DNA from: Niabella beijingensis | Lineage (GTDB): Bacteria; Bacteroidota; Bacteroidia; Chitinophagales; Chitinophagaceae | Assembly (NCBI RefSeq): GCF_020034665.1 | Contig: NZ_JAIQDI010000001.1 | Coordinates: forward strand, 1,054,001-1,118,000 | Direction of reading: 5' to 3' | Length of the DNA stretch: 64,000 bases | In this document: positions 52,746 through 61,952 of the stretch, piece after piece | Layout: every line of letters starts with the position of its first letter | Numbering within the stretch: position 1 is the stretch's first letter | Program-made: the position numbers and the translations under genes | The notes under the pieces: generated by a model | Told to the model about the DNA's origin: nothing | The model's input: only the letters and a program-made list of their open reading frames with translations | Database searches by the model: none

Positions 52746-54200
52746 TCACTGCTTCCGGATCACATCTGATGCCTTACTTTCTTTATTGTCGCTGTTGATC
52801 GTAGTTACGCAATAATATCCGGCAGCCGGCGTCACCGCTGTATTTTCAGTGGTGATAGTGAACACTTTCGCTTCCTGCTTTAAATCGGGTGTAAAATAAA
52901 CTACGGATCGTACCGCTCCATTGGTGGTCCATTTCAGACTGCCGCCTTCAAAACGTACATTTTGTGGTTCACCGGGATCGGCTGCTACACTCCGGCCTAA
53001 AAAAGGTATTACGGTGGGGGTATTCCAGAGTTTGGTCAGCGTATCGGTAACGCCCACCGGGTTCTGCAAGATATATTTGGCACTGTACAGCACATGCCCC
53101 AGTGAAGCCCTGTATTTTTTTGTTAGCTCCAACTGTTTTTTCAGCTCATTTGCTGACTGAAAAGCAGATGGTGCAGCAGGATCTCCAAACCGGTAGTAAG
53201 CATATCCCACCATCATAGTAGCCTGATAGCGGAACTGGTGCCACCAATGCAGGCGCTCCTTAAAGTCGCTGGTTGCCGCACCAACCTGCTGGTAAAGCTG
53301 GGGAATGATGATATCCACCCAACCTTCCTGGTTCCATTTTAATACATCCGCATATAAGGTATTGTAGTTATAGGTGTCGCTTGCCGCCGGCGAAATAGAG
53401 AACACCACTTCCGGCCGGGTAGTCACAATGATATCATGCACGGCTTTGATCGCTTTATTCACATTATCCCTCCTGAAGTCCTCTATAGAAGCAATGCCGG
53501 CGCCGTATTTTTCATAGTCATCTTTATCAGCAACCATTACACCTGCTGCCGAAGGATCCGGGTAAAAATAATCATCAAAATGAACTCCATCTACCGCATA
53601 CTTTGTGATAAGATCCTTTATTATGTCTGCCAGCCGCTGACGCACTTCCGGAACAGCCGGGTTATATATCTGGATCTTTTCATGACTTACGACCCAGTCC
53701 GGTTCTACTGAAGGATGCAGATCCGGATAGGCCGTACTGCTGCCCGCACGTGTTGCAATACGGTAAGGGTTCAGCCAGGCATGAAATTCCATTCCCCGCG
53801 CATGTGCTTCATCCAGCATAAATTTCAGTACATCATATCCCGGGTCTTTTCCTCTTGTGCCCGTGATTGCAGCACTCCAGGGTTCGTACGGTGAATTATA
53901 AAAAGCGTCGCCCATGCCTTTTATCTGTACAAAAACGGCATTAATGTTTAACGCTTTAAACTTGTTAAGATAATCAATGTACTGTTGCTTCTGCACAGCC
54001 GCACTGTGTTGATCCTGCGGCCAGTCTAACCCCCAGGCAGTGGTCACCCACACAGCCCGCATTTCTTTTTTTGGCAGGATAAAGCCATTATCCGGGGTTT
54101 TAGTATCATCTATACTGCTATCGTCTTTTTTACATGCATTCAGCCCGGTTAGAAGTACCGTAATTATAAAAAACCAGATCATCTTTTTCATATCAGACAT
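52746..54200 (-). CDS. Family 10-like glycosyl hydrolase (GHL10/DUF187) lipoprotein
   Basis: A 484-residue lipoprotein from ATG 54200 (signal ends LLTGLNACKKD); a second ATG at 54191 is possible. The catalytic barrel reads EMRAVWVTTAWGLDWPQDQH at the start, then MEFHAWLNPYRIA, YAVDGVHFDDYFYPDP and SISPAASDTYNYNTLY, the marks of GHL10 (DUF187, YngK-like) hydrolases. The C-terminal part of about 90 residues is fibronectin-III-like. Relatives act on polysaccharides or peptidoglycan-like glycans, substrate not settled. It is the last gene of the DeoR-SusC-SusD operon, 57 bases after the DUF5018 gene. Confidence 0.85.
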   Translation of the reverse strand: MSDMKKMIWFFIITVLLTGLNACKKDDSSIDDTKTPDNGFILPKKEMRAVWVTTAWGLDWPQDQHSAAVQKQQYIDYLNKFKALNINAVFVQIKGMGDAFYNSPYEPWSAAITGTRGKDPGYDVLKFMLDEAHARGMEFHAWLNPYRIATRAGSSTAYPDLHPSVEPDWVVSHEKIQIYNPAVPEVRQRLADIIKDLITKYAVDGVHFDDYFYPDPSAAGVMVADKDDYEKYGAGIASIEDFRRDNVNKAIKAVHDIIVTTRPEVVFSISPAASDTYNYNTLYADVLKWNQEGWVDIIIPQLYQQVGAATSDFKERLHWWHQFRYQATMMVGYAYYRFGDPAAPSAFQSANELKKQLELTKKYRASLGHVLYSAKYILQNPVGVTDTLTKLWNTPTVIPFLGRSVAADPGEPQNVRFEGGSLKWTTNGAVRSVVYFTPDLKQEAKVFTITTENTAVTPAAGYYCVTTINSDNKESKASDVIRKQ

Positions 54201-54257
54201 GTATTTAATTGTTCCGCCCGGGGCGGGATGTATTCCTATTCTACAATAACCGTTCAT

Positions 54258-55697
54258 TTAATCCTCTGAGGTTTTTGTGGGAAAATCGATCATTACAAAA
54301 CCGGCATCCGTATGTGCAGCGTACAAGGTCAATTTCTCATCCCTTCCCTCGCCATCTTTTGTTATATACCACCGGGTCTGCAAAAAACAGTTGGGTCCTG
54401 CCGGCCCTAATAAAGAGTACTGGTATACCGCTGCTTTATCGGGTCTTCCATTAAACAGTTCCAATGCTTCCCTTGTTGTTTTTCCCTTTGTAATATCATA
54501 TACGTACAATACAACCGGATCCGATCCGGATCGCGCAGCAGTGGTCATGATCAGATAGCGCTCCCTGTTGAAGGTGATCACATGCGCATCGGATCCTTTT
54601 TTAGGCACCGCATCATCATTTAACGCATAAGAGACGACGGCCGACTCATTGGCCAGCCTGATAGGAGCATCGTAACCGGTATAGATATAATCAGGAGTAT
54701 TCCCTACCCTGTTCAGGGACATTGTATAACTTGAACCGGTTGCACTTACAAATGCGGCCGGCTCGGACAATTGCGTATAGCCCGTCACTTTTACCCTTAC
54801 AACTCGTGTTGCTGCATTATCACCAAAAAAGAAATATCCATTTCCGTCGTTGTCGAGATTCGCTGACATATTATCGCCAAGGCGGACGCCTCCGTCCGGC
54901 ACCACCAGGCTACCGATCAGCTGAGGGGCTGCCGAAGGAGTGGTCCAGTGATAAATTTTCAATGGGGATCCAGCCGAATTACCGGAAAGATTGGCAATAT
55001 ATGAATGGCCGTTCACCTGTGCGCCAACGTTAACCGCAAAAGTACCACCGCTCACCCCTGCCTGGTTCAGCGGTATGGGAGCGATCACATTATTCCGGAT
55101 ATCTGATACCTTCAGAAGATGCGAACCACCGGAAGCCCTCGTAACAATCAATATATGCTCCCCGTCAAAGCCCGATCCTCTTGTTGAACCACCTGTGAAG
55201 GTTGGATAGATCGGATTACCCAATTCGTTATTCGTATAATCGTATATCTGGGGCTTTCCGAAATCAGCTCCAAAAGGAGGAATCTTTAAAATCAGCGTTG
55301 CAAAATACTCCCGGAAGCGTGCGCTGTTTACTACCTTAATAACCTTGGTAAGCGATGATTTACCGTCAATAAAATAATCGCTGCCATCTTTGAAATCCAG
55401 CTGGTAAGAGGTTGTTTCCAGTACCGCTCCATCAGACATAGTGGCTTCAAACTTAATATTATTGAAATCACTCATGGTATCGAGGCGTGGAAAAGTGATC
55501 GCCTTCCTATTCTCATCGATCGTACCTTCCAGTACCGTATTCCCGTTAGCGCCGGCATTTACAATTTTTATGGTTTTCAATACCACTTCATCGGAAGATT
55601 CCACGTTCTCCGGATATTTTTTCTGGCAGGAAGCCGCCAGCAATAGTACCAGCAGTGCCAGTATCATCACTGGATATTTTGAAATGCTTTTTTTCAT
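54258..55697 (-). CDS. DUF5018-domain lipoprotein
   Basis: A 479-residue lipoprotein from ATG 55697; a TTG at 55706 is possible but less likely. The signal ends LVLLLAASCQKK. The N-terminal part (about residues 30-140) matches DUF5018 (LKTIKIVNAGANGNTVLEGT, then ITFPRLDTMSDFNNIKFEAT), a beta-sandwich found in SusCD loci. The larger C-terminal part has strand-rich repeats with YIYTGYDAPI and LYVYDITKGKTTRE, probably a beta propeller. It is likely a surface glycan-binding protein working with SusD. It sits 32 bases after the SusD gene. Confidence 0.75.
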   Translation of the reverse strand: MKKSISKYPVMILALLVLLLAASCQKKYPENVESSDEVVLKTIKIVNAGANGNTVLEGTIDENRKAITFPRLDTMSDFNNIKFEATMSDGAVLETTSYQLDFKDGSDYFIDGKSSLTKVIKVVNSARFREYFATLILKIPPFGADFGKPQIYDYTNNELGNPIYPTFTGGSTRGSGFDGEHILIVTRASGGSHLLKVSDIRNNVIAPIPLNQAGVSGGTFAVNVGAQVNGHSYIANLSGNSAGSPLKIYHWTTPSAAPQLIGSLVVPDGGVRLGDNMSANLDNDGNGYFFFGDNAATRVVRVKVTGYTQLSEPAAFVSATGSSYTMSLNRVGNTPDYIYTGYDAPIRLANESAVVSYALNDDAVPKKGSDAHVITFNRERYLIMTTAARSGSDPVVLYVYDITKGKTTREALELFNGRPDKAAVYQYSLLGPAGPNCFLQTRWYITKDGEGRDEKLTLYAAHTDAGFVMIDFPTKTSED

Positions 55698-55729
55698 TTT
55701 ATGCAATTTTTCGTTGACGAATCATATTC

Positions 55730-57532
55730 TTATTCATATGCCGGCCATCCCGTTGTTTGTTCCAGCTTATAGCCCTTGCTTTTGTAATCATCCATCTGGG
55801 TTTTGCCCACAGGCGACAGATAAGGATTCACTCCTGTTTGATCCAGGAAAGGCAAACGGCCATTGGTATTCACATCCCGGTAAAACCCGTTCATTAACGC
55901 CCCATTACTTCCGTTATACACAACAGGGCTGCCGCCCTCAAGCGGCACTACAGCAATCAGCCCTACCTTAGCGGCAACCAGTTCTTTCGGCAATTCCGTG
56001 ATAAAATTCACCCAGCCGCCCGACAGCAGGTCCGGTTTATTATCAGTATCCATATACTCCAGCTTTTTCCATCGCCTCAGGTCCTGATAGCGGGAATATT
56101 CGAAAACAAATTCCATCCTCCGCTCCCGCCTGATCTCCCATAATAATGCCGGCACCGAGGGGTCACGTGATGGATCTTCAGGAAGCTTGGCCAGGGTTAG
56201 CGGAGCCGTCTGGCTTACTCCCTTTGCAGTAGCCTCCGGCGCCAGCGGCCGTTTCCGGATCTTGTTGATGGAAACCTCAATATCCGCCTGTGTAGCCATA
56301 CCCAGTTCGGCCTTGGCCTCGATCCAGTTCAACAACACTTCAGCATACCGGAACACCGGGTAGGCGGTCTGGTTTTTATTGGATGTGAATTCAACAGGAA
56401 TCGTACTGCCGGCATCCACTATGGCCGCGGCACTACGGGGCAGAAACTTATTGATGTACCAGTATGACGCCCGGTTCCTTACGTTGGGTTTATCATAAAA
56501 GGTAGCTTCCAGTCGCGAATCCCTTGTTTTGATCATACTTGATAACGAGAAGTCATCAGCATGGGCGATGTCAGATTCCTGATAGGTGCTTCCATCCACA
56601 CAAATAAACGACTTGATCAGATCTGTAGAGGGCCCAAAAGCAACGGACTCCGAAAGATTATTATTGGTTGCGATTGAATGTGTAACACCTACAGCCGGGT
56701 CGTACTGCCGGTAGAGGATCACGTCTTTATTTCCGGATAGCGAATTGGATGTAAACAACGACCGGAAATCAGTCACTATATCATACTTACCGCTATTGAT
56801 CACCAGGTCTGCCGACTCCTGTGCCAACCTGAAAAACTTACCGGACCGGGCCAGATCATTATAATAATATTTTTGCCAGGAGGCTTCGGAAAGTGCGATA
56901 CGGGAAGCAAAAGCTGCTACAATATATTGGTTTACCTGTTGGTCGCCATCGGTTTTTCTTACATTGCTCATCGCAAATCTCAGGTCCTCATATACTGAAT
57001 CCATTACCTGGTTGCGGGAGGTACGGGGCTTATACAGATCAGCCAGATCCGTTTCTACCGGCACATAGCCAAAATATGGAACATCTCCGTATTCGGAAAC
57101 CAGGTCGGCATACTCCATGGCTCTGAAAAAACGACCGATACCGGTCCAGTGGTTATAGGCCTCCTCCGACAAAACATTCTTCATACGGTTCTTTATCCGG
57201 TCCAGCATGATGTTGATCGAGCGAAGGGTTGTCATACTCCAGATCCCGCTGTTGGGTACCGCCCGCGAAAAATTGCTCTGGTTGCCCATGAGGAACACAT
57301 CATCACTAAATCTAAAACCAAGCAAAGCGGCCCCTGCTTCAGCACTGAACTGCGTGCCATATCCCACAAAATAACCCGAATAAAATTTGTTTGCATACAA
57401 CCTTAGATTATCTTCAGAACTCCAGGCCGTTTCATCGGGCAGACTGGTTAATGGGGGTCTGTCTAAAAATTTTTTACAGCCGGTAGTGGCAGCAATTAAA
57501 ACTATGCATATAAAAGTATACTTCAGTTTCAT
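55730..57532 (-). CDS. susD: SusD/RagB-family outer-membrane lipoprotein
   Basis: A 600-residue surface lipoprotein that captures ligand and caps the SusC barrel. The signal ends LIAATTGCKKFLDRPPLTSL, with the usual RPP(L) segment after the cysteine. The SusD-like N-domain with TPR helices is followed by the RagB/SusD C-domain (NWIEAKAELGMATQADIEVS, IRRERRMEFVFEYSRYQDLR). Length is normal. It lies 33 bases after the SusC gene. The symbol is used for family membership; the sugar is unknown. Confidence 0.93.
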   Translation of the reverse strand: MKLKYTFICIVLIAATTGCKKFLDRPPLTSLPDETAWSSEDNLRLYANKFYSGYFVGYGTQFSAEAGAALLGFRFSDDVFLMGNQSNFSRAVPNSGIWSMTTLRSINIMLDRIKNRMKNVLSEEAYNHWTGIGRFFRAMEYADLVSEYGDVPYFGYVPVETDLADLYKPRTSRNQVMDSVYEDLRFAMSNVRKTDGDQQVNQYIVAAFASRIALSEASWQKYYYNDLARSGKFFRLAQESADLVINSGKYDIVTDFRSLFTSNSLSGNKDVILYRQYDPAVGVTHSIATNNNLSESVAFGPSTDLIKSFICVDGSTYQESDIAHADDFSLSSMIKTRDSRLEATFYDKPNVRNRASYWYINKFLPRSAAAIVDAGSTIPVEFTSNKNQTAYPVFRYAEVLLNWIEAKAELGMATQADIEVSINKIRKRPLAPEATAKGVSQTAPLTLAKLPEDPSRDPSVPALLWEIRRERRMEFVFEYSRYQDLRRWKKLEYMDTDNKPDLLSGGWVNFITELPKELVAAKVGLIAVVPLEGGSPVVYNGSNGALMNGFYRDVNTNGRLPFLDQTGVNPYLSPVGKTQMDDYKSKGYKLEQTTGWPAYE

Positions 57533-57565
57533 TTTCTTTGTTTTATAGCGAAATATAAAAAAGCA

Positions 57566-60500
57566 TTATAATCCTATATTTATCCCTATTGATGCGATCT
57601 TGAATGTGGGGTTTGAGGCACCGGTGCGGCCCAGGTTGTAGTTGCCATCGGAGCGCAACATCGAATAGCCAGAGATCGCTTCCGGATCAATGGGCAACCC
57701 TCTCAGCTTGTCAAATGTTATAAAATTCTCCAGCGACACATACAAGCGTGCCTGTTTCAGTTTTGCCCGCTTCAGCAGGTTTTCCGCTACACTATATCCC
57801 AACGTAATGTTCTTTACCCTGAAATAGGCCATATTGAGCAGGTAACGCGTTTGTGGCACCATTACAAAACCGGAGTTTGAGCCGCCCATATCCCAGGCAC
57901 GGGGATAAAAAGCATCCGTACGATCCGGTCGCCAGTAGTCGGCCGCTATAGCCTGCGGCATGGCGCCTTCTTTGGCAAAAAAACCAGGAATAGCCAGCTG
58001 GCCGGATCCCCATATGCTTCTTTTGCCAACCCCCTGTCCCATCACAGAAAAATCAAATGATTTATAGTCGAGCGCAATACGGAAGCCATATTCATACCGG
58101 GGCATCATATTCCCGATCACCACCCGGTCACCCGGATCGCCGAACGTTCCTTTTCCTGGTGTGATATAGCCATCCCCATTTACATCCACAAACTTTATAT
58201 CACCCGGGCTGACAAGCAATATCTGGTTGCCATCCTCAAAGAAGGTCTGGTATACAGGGTTATTACCAGCTAACTTATTGGTGCGCTTGGCCGTTCCCTC
58301 CCAGATAATGGTTTCCTGTACAAATTTGCCATTGTCATCATATACAAAATCCTCTTTTTGATACAACCGGTCTGTTACGTATCCATAAATATCTCCATAC
58401 CGCTTGCCGGTTGTAAATGTATTGTCGACCTTGCGGTCTCCCCAGGGTGTATTCCAGTCGGGAGCTTTGGTGATCATCGTAATGGCGTCAGACAGGTTGG
58501 CTGTAATATTCAACCCGAGGCCACTCTCAAACCGGTGATTAAAGTCAAAGGCGACCTCCCATCCGTTGGTTCTTAAATTCCCATAGTTGCCCAGAGGGGC
58601 AGCGGCGCCAAAGGTTGCGGGCATTGATTCACCGCTGATAATCATGTTTTCTGTTTCCCTGCTGTACCAGTCAAACACAATACCGAACTTGTTCTTAAAA
58701 AACCGGAGATCAGCTCCCAGATCAATCGTCCGGATATTCTGCCATGTTATACCCTGGGAAACCGGCCCCGGCGTACTTAGCTGAACAAACTGCTTGCCGG
58801 CACTGGTGAGCCAGGAGTTTTTGGATATATCCATTGTAGACATGTAGAGCGTGTTAGGTACCGACTGATCGCCGATAGCACCCCAGGAGCCACGGAACTT
58901 TGCAAAACTGAGGACGGGTTCAAATCCTTTCATAAATTCTTCATCACTGATGACCCAACCCGCTGAAAAGGACGGATACCATTTCCAGCGCAGGTCAGCA
59001 GGAAACTTGGAAGTAGCATCGTAGCGAAGATTGCCCTCAAGAAGGTATTTATTTTTGAATGCGTAATTCACCCTTCCGAAATAGCCCAGCAATGCATCCC
59101 AGTTGGCATCCCCACCGGTTGTTTCCGAACCTACTGCGAAGTCAAATTGCGGGTTATCACTATTGATCAGATCCGTCTTTCTGGACCAGTGGCTTTTCCA
59201 CTTATTAGCCACGATATTGGTACCCAGGGTAAATTTAAAATCATGCTGAGCGTTTAATTTCAGATTGTATACGGAGTAGGCATTTACCGTATGGCGCTGT
59301 GCAGCCCATGTAGACTGGTATACATTACTCTGATCCTTGGTAACATAGTTCACCAGCGGGAACCGGTAGCCGGGTATGCCCGCTGAGTCGGTGACATTTC
59401 CGGCCGCATCCACATATACACGGTCTCCGTTTTCGTCCAGCCAGGGTACACCAGCGTACCAGGGTTCGCGTAAACTAAGGGTGGGCAGCGAAGAATTTAA
59501 TGTTTCATTACGATAATCATAGGTATAGTCCGCAATGATCTGCCAGTTCTTTGTTACGTCGATGGTAGTTCCGAAACTCAGATTGGCATACTTATTACCA
59601 AGTGTGGCGGTGTTTGCATTTTTAGCATCCCAATAAGGATCCCGGATCTCTTCACCCAGCTCTTTCACCCCTGTCGGGAATAACAGGCTCCAGCGATACA
59701 GGTAAAGCCAGGGATCTGCTCCAAAACCGGAGGTATTGGTTGAATTCGGATACCGCTTGGCCCTGTCGGAATATAAAGCGCCGCCTCTTACAGTAATAAA
59801 ATCGTTGACTTTTGTGGCTACTTTAAGATTGGCGGTATACCGCGTAAAATCGTCATGCTTGGCGGGCTTCATCATCCCCTCCTGACCGAGGTATCCAAAA
59901 CCAATATTATAAGTAGTATTATTCGCTCTTCCGTTCAGCGAAATATTATGATTTTGCGTAAAACTGTATTTCTTGATCATTGTGCCAATGGGGTCATAGA
60001 TCCGGTAACCGTATTTGTCTGTACCATTAAAATACCAATCGCGTCCATATACTACAGGATCCGTCGGCTTTACCGTATTTCCATACAGCCGCTGCCATTC
60101 GCGGGCTTTTTCCAGGCTCGCGCTGTCCAGGCGCCAGAATCCGCCGGCAGGCCCCGTTCCCTTCATATTCTTTTGCGCATCCAGGGTATATTGCAAGCCG
60201 TCGATTCCCGCCAGCTCCAGGTCTTTAAAAGGCATTTGCCACGACAGATTGGAGCTATAGGTAAGATCTGTCCCCTGTTTTCTTGTGCCCTGTTTCGTGG
60301 TGATCAGGATTACGCCGAATGCGGCTTTGGCTCCGTATATGGATGCGGATGCCGCATCTTTCAGTATTGTAACACTTTCCACATCATTGGGATTCAGGTC
60401 CTGTATGCTGGGCACTTCCACGTTGTCTACGAGAATCAACGGCTGGCTGGATCCCTGGACAGAACCGATAAAGCCACGGATGTTGATCAGCGGATCCGAG

Positions 60501-60982
60501 CCTACTTCACCACTGGGGATACGTATGGAAAGGCCGGGTACGACTCCCTGTAAGCCCCTGCCTACATCAGCTATCGGCCGGCTTTTTAAATTGTCCATAT
60601 TAACATTGGTTACTGCTCCCGTAATATTTCCGCGGCGTTGTTTACCATAACCCACTACGATCACCTCATCCAGGGAATTTGTTCCCGGCTGCATCGTCAC
60701 TTTAATCGAACGGGCTGTGTCTACCTGCAGCTCCTGATCCCGGTACCCCACATAACTGAACTGCAGTACCTGACCTTCGCCGGCCTGGATGGAAAAAAAA
60801 CCTGCAATGTCTGTAAGCGTGGAAACACCTGTTCCTTTGACAACAATGGTCACCCCCGGCATGAGGTTACCTGACTCCGAAACCACGGTCCCGGATAGCT
60901 GCTGCTGCTGACCCCATAAGCTGTACGGCGCAGAAAGTGCAAGCACTACAATAAGCAGTACATAGGTTCGTAATCTTCTCAT
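57566..60982 (-). CDS. susC: SusC/RagA-family TonB-linked outer-membrane transporter
   Basis: A 1138-residue TonB-dependent transporter from ATG 60982 (MRRLRTYVLLIVVLALSAPY); the frame extends to 61099 but not as a credible protein start. Order: signal peptide, carboxypeptidase-regulatory-like domain (QLSGTVVSESGNLMPGVTIV), plug with DEVIVVGYGKQRRGNITGAV, and the 22-strand barrel ending in ASIGINIGL. It imports oligosaccharides using TonB energy together with the SusD lipoprotein. Its gene begins 20 bases after the upstream DeoR gene ends. The substrate is unknown; GHL10 and DUF5018 neighbours give the context. Confidence 0.94.
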   Translation of the reverse strand: MRRLRTYVLLIVVLALSAPYSLWGQQQQLSGTVVSESGNLMPGVTIVVKGTGVSTLTDIAGFFSIQAGEGQVLQFSYVGYRDQELQVDTARSIKVTMQPGTNSLDEVIVVGYGKQRRGNITGAVTNVNMDNLKSRPIADVGRGLQGVVPGLSIRIPSGEVGSDPLINIRGFIGSVQGSSQPLILVDNVEVPSIQDLNPNDVESVTILKDAASASIYGAKAAFGVILITTKQGTRKQGTDLTYSSNLSWQMPFKDLELAGIDGLQYTLDAQKNMKGTGPAGGFWRLDSASLEKAREWQRLYGNTVKPTDPVVYGRDWYFNGTDKYGYRIYDPIGTMIKKYSFTQNHNISLNGRANNTTYNIGFGYLGQEGMMKPAKHDDFTRYTANLKVATKVNDFITVRGGALYSDRAKRYPNSTNTSGFGADPWLYLYRWSLLFPTGVKELGEEIRDPYWDAKNANTATLGNKYANLSFGTTIDVTKNWQIIADYTYDYRNETLNSSLPTLSLREPWYAGVPWLDENGDRVYVDAAGNVTDSAGIPGYRFPLVNYVTKDQSNVYQSTWAAQRHTVNAYSVYNLKLNAQHDFKFTLGTNIVANKWKSHWSRKTDLINSDNPQFDFAVGSETTGGDANWDALLGYFGRVNYAFKNKYLLEGNLRYDATSKFPADLRWKWYPSFSAGWVISDEEFMKGFEPVLSFAKFRGSWGAIGDQSVPNTLYMSTMDISKNSWLTSAGKQFVQLSTPGPVSQGITWQNIRTIDLGADLRFFKNKFGIVFDWYSRETENMIISGESMPATFGAAAPLGNYGNLRTNGWEVAFDFNHRFESGLGLNITANLSDAITMITKAPDWNTPWGDRKVDNTFTTGKRYGDIYGYVTDRLYQKEDFVYDDNGKFVQETIIWEGTAKRTNKLAGNNPVYQTFFEDGNQILLVSPGDIKFVDVNGDGYITPGKGTFGDPGDRVVIGNMMPRYEYGFRIALDYKSFDFSVMGQGVGKRSIWGSGQLAIPGFFAKEGAMPQAIAADYWRPDRTDAFYPRAWDMGGSNSGFVMVPQTRYLLNMAYFRVKNITLGYSVAENLLKRAKLKQARLYVSLENFITFDKLRGLPIDPEAISGYSMLRSDGNYNLGRTGASNPTFKIASIGINIGL

Positions 60983-61002
60983 TATTTTCTGATATTTATT
61001 TT

Positions 61003-61752
61003 CTACAAAACAGTTATCCCTGCTGCTACATACGGCTGCAGCAACGGATCGTCCGGATCTAATTCTGTTATCAAATAGTCGATCTGTTTCAGTACACATA
61101 CCTGCAGGGCCTCAAAAGAGTTCAGTTTTTCAGAGATGGCCAGGCATACCGTTTTGGCAGAAGCCGCCACCATGGCCTTTTTCAATTCCACCACCTCCCA
61201 ATCGTTATCGGTGATCCCACGTTGCAGATCGATCGCATTGGTTCCCAAAAAGCAAAGGTCTGCGTTCACTTCGCGTATCTTTGATAAGGCGCTGGCACCT
61301 ACGGTGATCCGGGCTACTTTGTTTACCTTGTCGCCCACCACCACCACATTGATATTGGGGTGCGTGATATAAACATTCAGTGCAGGTATACTTCCGGTTA
61401 TAAAAGTTGCTTTTAACTGCGGCGGCAACTGTTTTGCCATCTCCAGGATGGTGGTCCCCCCGCTGGTCAGCACATACATGTTGTTCTGGATGAGCCGGAT
61501 CGCTTTTTCTGCGATCCGTACTTTCTTCGACTGGGAGTACACATTGGATGAGTCGAACCGGACCTCATTAAATGCCAGTGATAATGCTCCGCCATGTACC
61601 TTGATCAATTTGCCTGCCTGGGATAGCTCCTGAAGATCCCTCCGGACGGTATCTTCCGATACGCCCATGTCGGTACACAAACTCGTGTTAACTACTTTAT
61701 TATGCAGATCCAGTTTATGCAGTATATAAGCCTGTCGTTCTTTCTTTAGCAA
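61003..61752 (-). CDS. DeoR-family regulator of the SusCD locus
   Basis: A 249-residue regulator with a TTG start at 61752 (LKKERQAYILHKLDLHNKVV); no ATG is available nearby and this start matches DeoR family N-termini. The helix-turn-helix has MGVSEDTVRRDLQELSQAGK, and the sugar-phosphate-sensing domain has LTSGGTTILEMAKQLPP and FLGTNAIDLQRG. It is the first gene of the operon with SusC, SusD, DUF5018 and GHL10, so it should be autoregulated. Repeated TGCAAAA-type motifs lie directly upstream. DeoR control of a SusCD locus is less usual than ECF, hybrid two-component or AraC control. Confidence 0.9.
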   Translation of the reverse strand: MLKKERQAYILHKLDLHNKVVNTSLCTDMGVSEDTVRRDLQELSQAGKLIKVHGGALSLAFNEVRFDSSNVYSQSKKVRIAEKAIRLIQNNMYVLTSGGTTILEMAKQLPPQLKATFITGSIPALNVYITHPNINVVVVGDKVNKVARITVGASALSKIREVNADLCFLGTNAIDLQRGITDNDWEVVELKKAMVAASAKTVCLAISEKLNSFEALQVCVLKQIDYLITELDPDDPLLQPYVAAGITVL

Positions 61753-61791
61753 GTCAATCAGTTTTAAAGTTTGCTTAAAGATAGGATCAAA

Positions 61792-61876
61792 TTTGCAAAA
61801 AACCGCATTTTTTTATTTAAACCTGCAAAATAACACCAATTTAAGTTGCAAAAAGATGCAAATTATTCGCATTTTT
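61792..61876. promoter_or_regulatory. Cluster of TGCAAAA-type motifs upstream of the DeoR-SusC operon
   Basis: Copies at 61792-61800 (TTTGCAAAA), 61823-61830 (CTGCAAAA), 61846-61853 (TTGCAAAA) and 61857-61863 (TGCAAAT), with an opposite-strand version TTCGCATTTTT at 61866-61876. They lie between the divergent DeoR and SNF2 genes, just upstream of the DeoR start. Role as DeoR operators is inferred. Confidence 0.5.
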
Positions 61877-61900
61877 CAGGCAGGAATCCCCGCCCCGGGC

Positions 61901-61931
61901 TTTTTATGTAGCAGGGTTTTGCCTATCTTGC
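61901..61931 (+). promoter_or_regulatory. Probable promoter of the SNF2 helicase gene
   Basis: TTTT (61901-61904), about 19 bases, TATCTTGC (61924-61931). The -7 box is close to the Bacteroidota consensus; the -33 box has three of four bases. It ends 21 bases before the ATG at 61953. Confidence 0.4.
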
Positions 61932-61952
61932 CCGGCTCTATATCGAATCATA

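Noticed and set aside
59855..60553. 232-codon plus-strand frame opposite the SusC gene
   Set aside because: Antisense to a conserved outer-membrane transporter; shadow composition.
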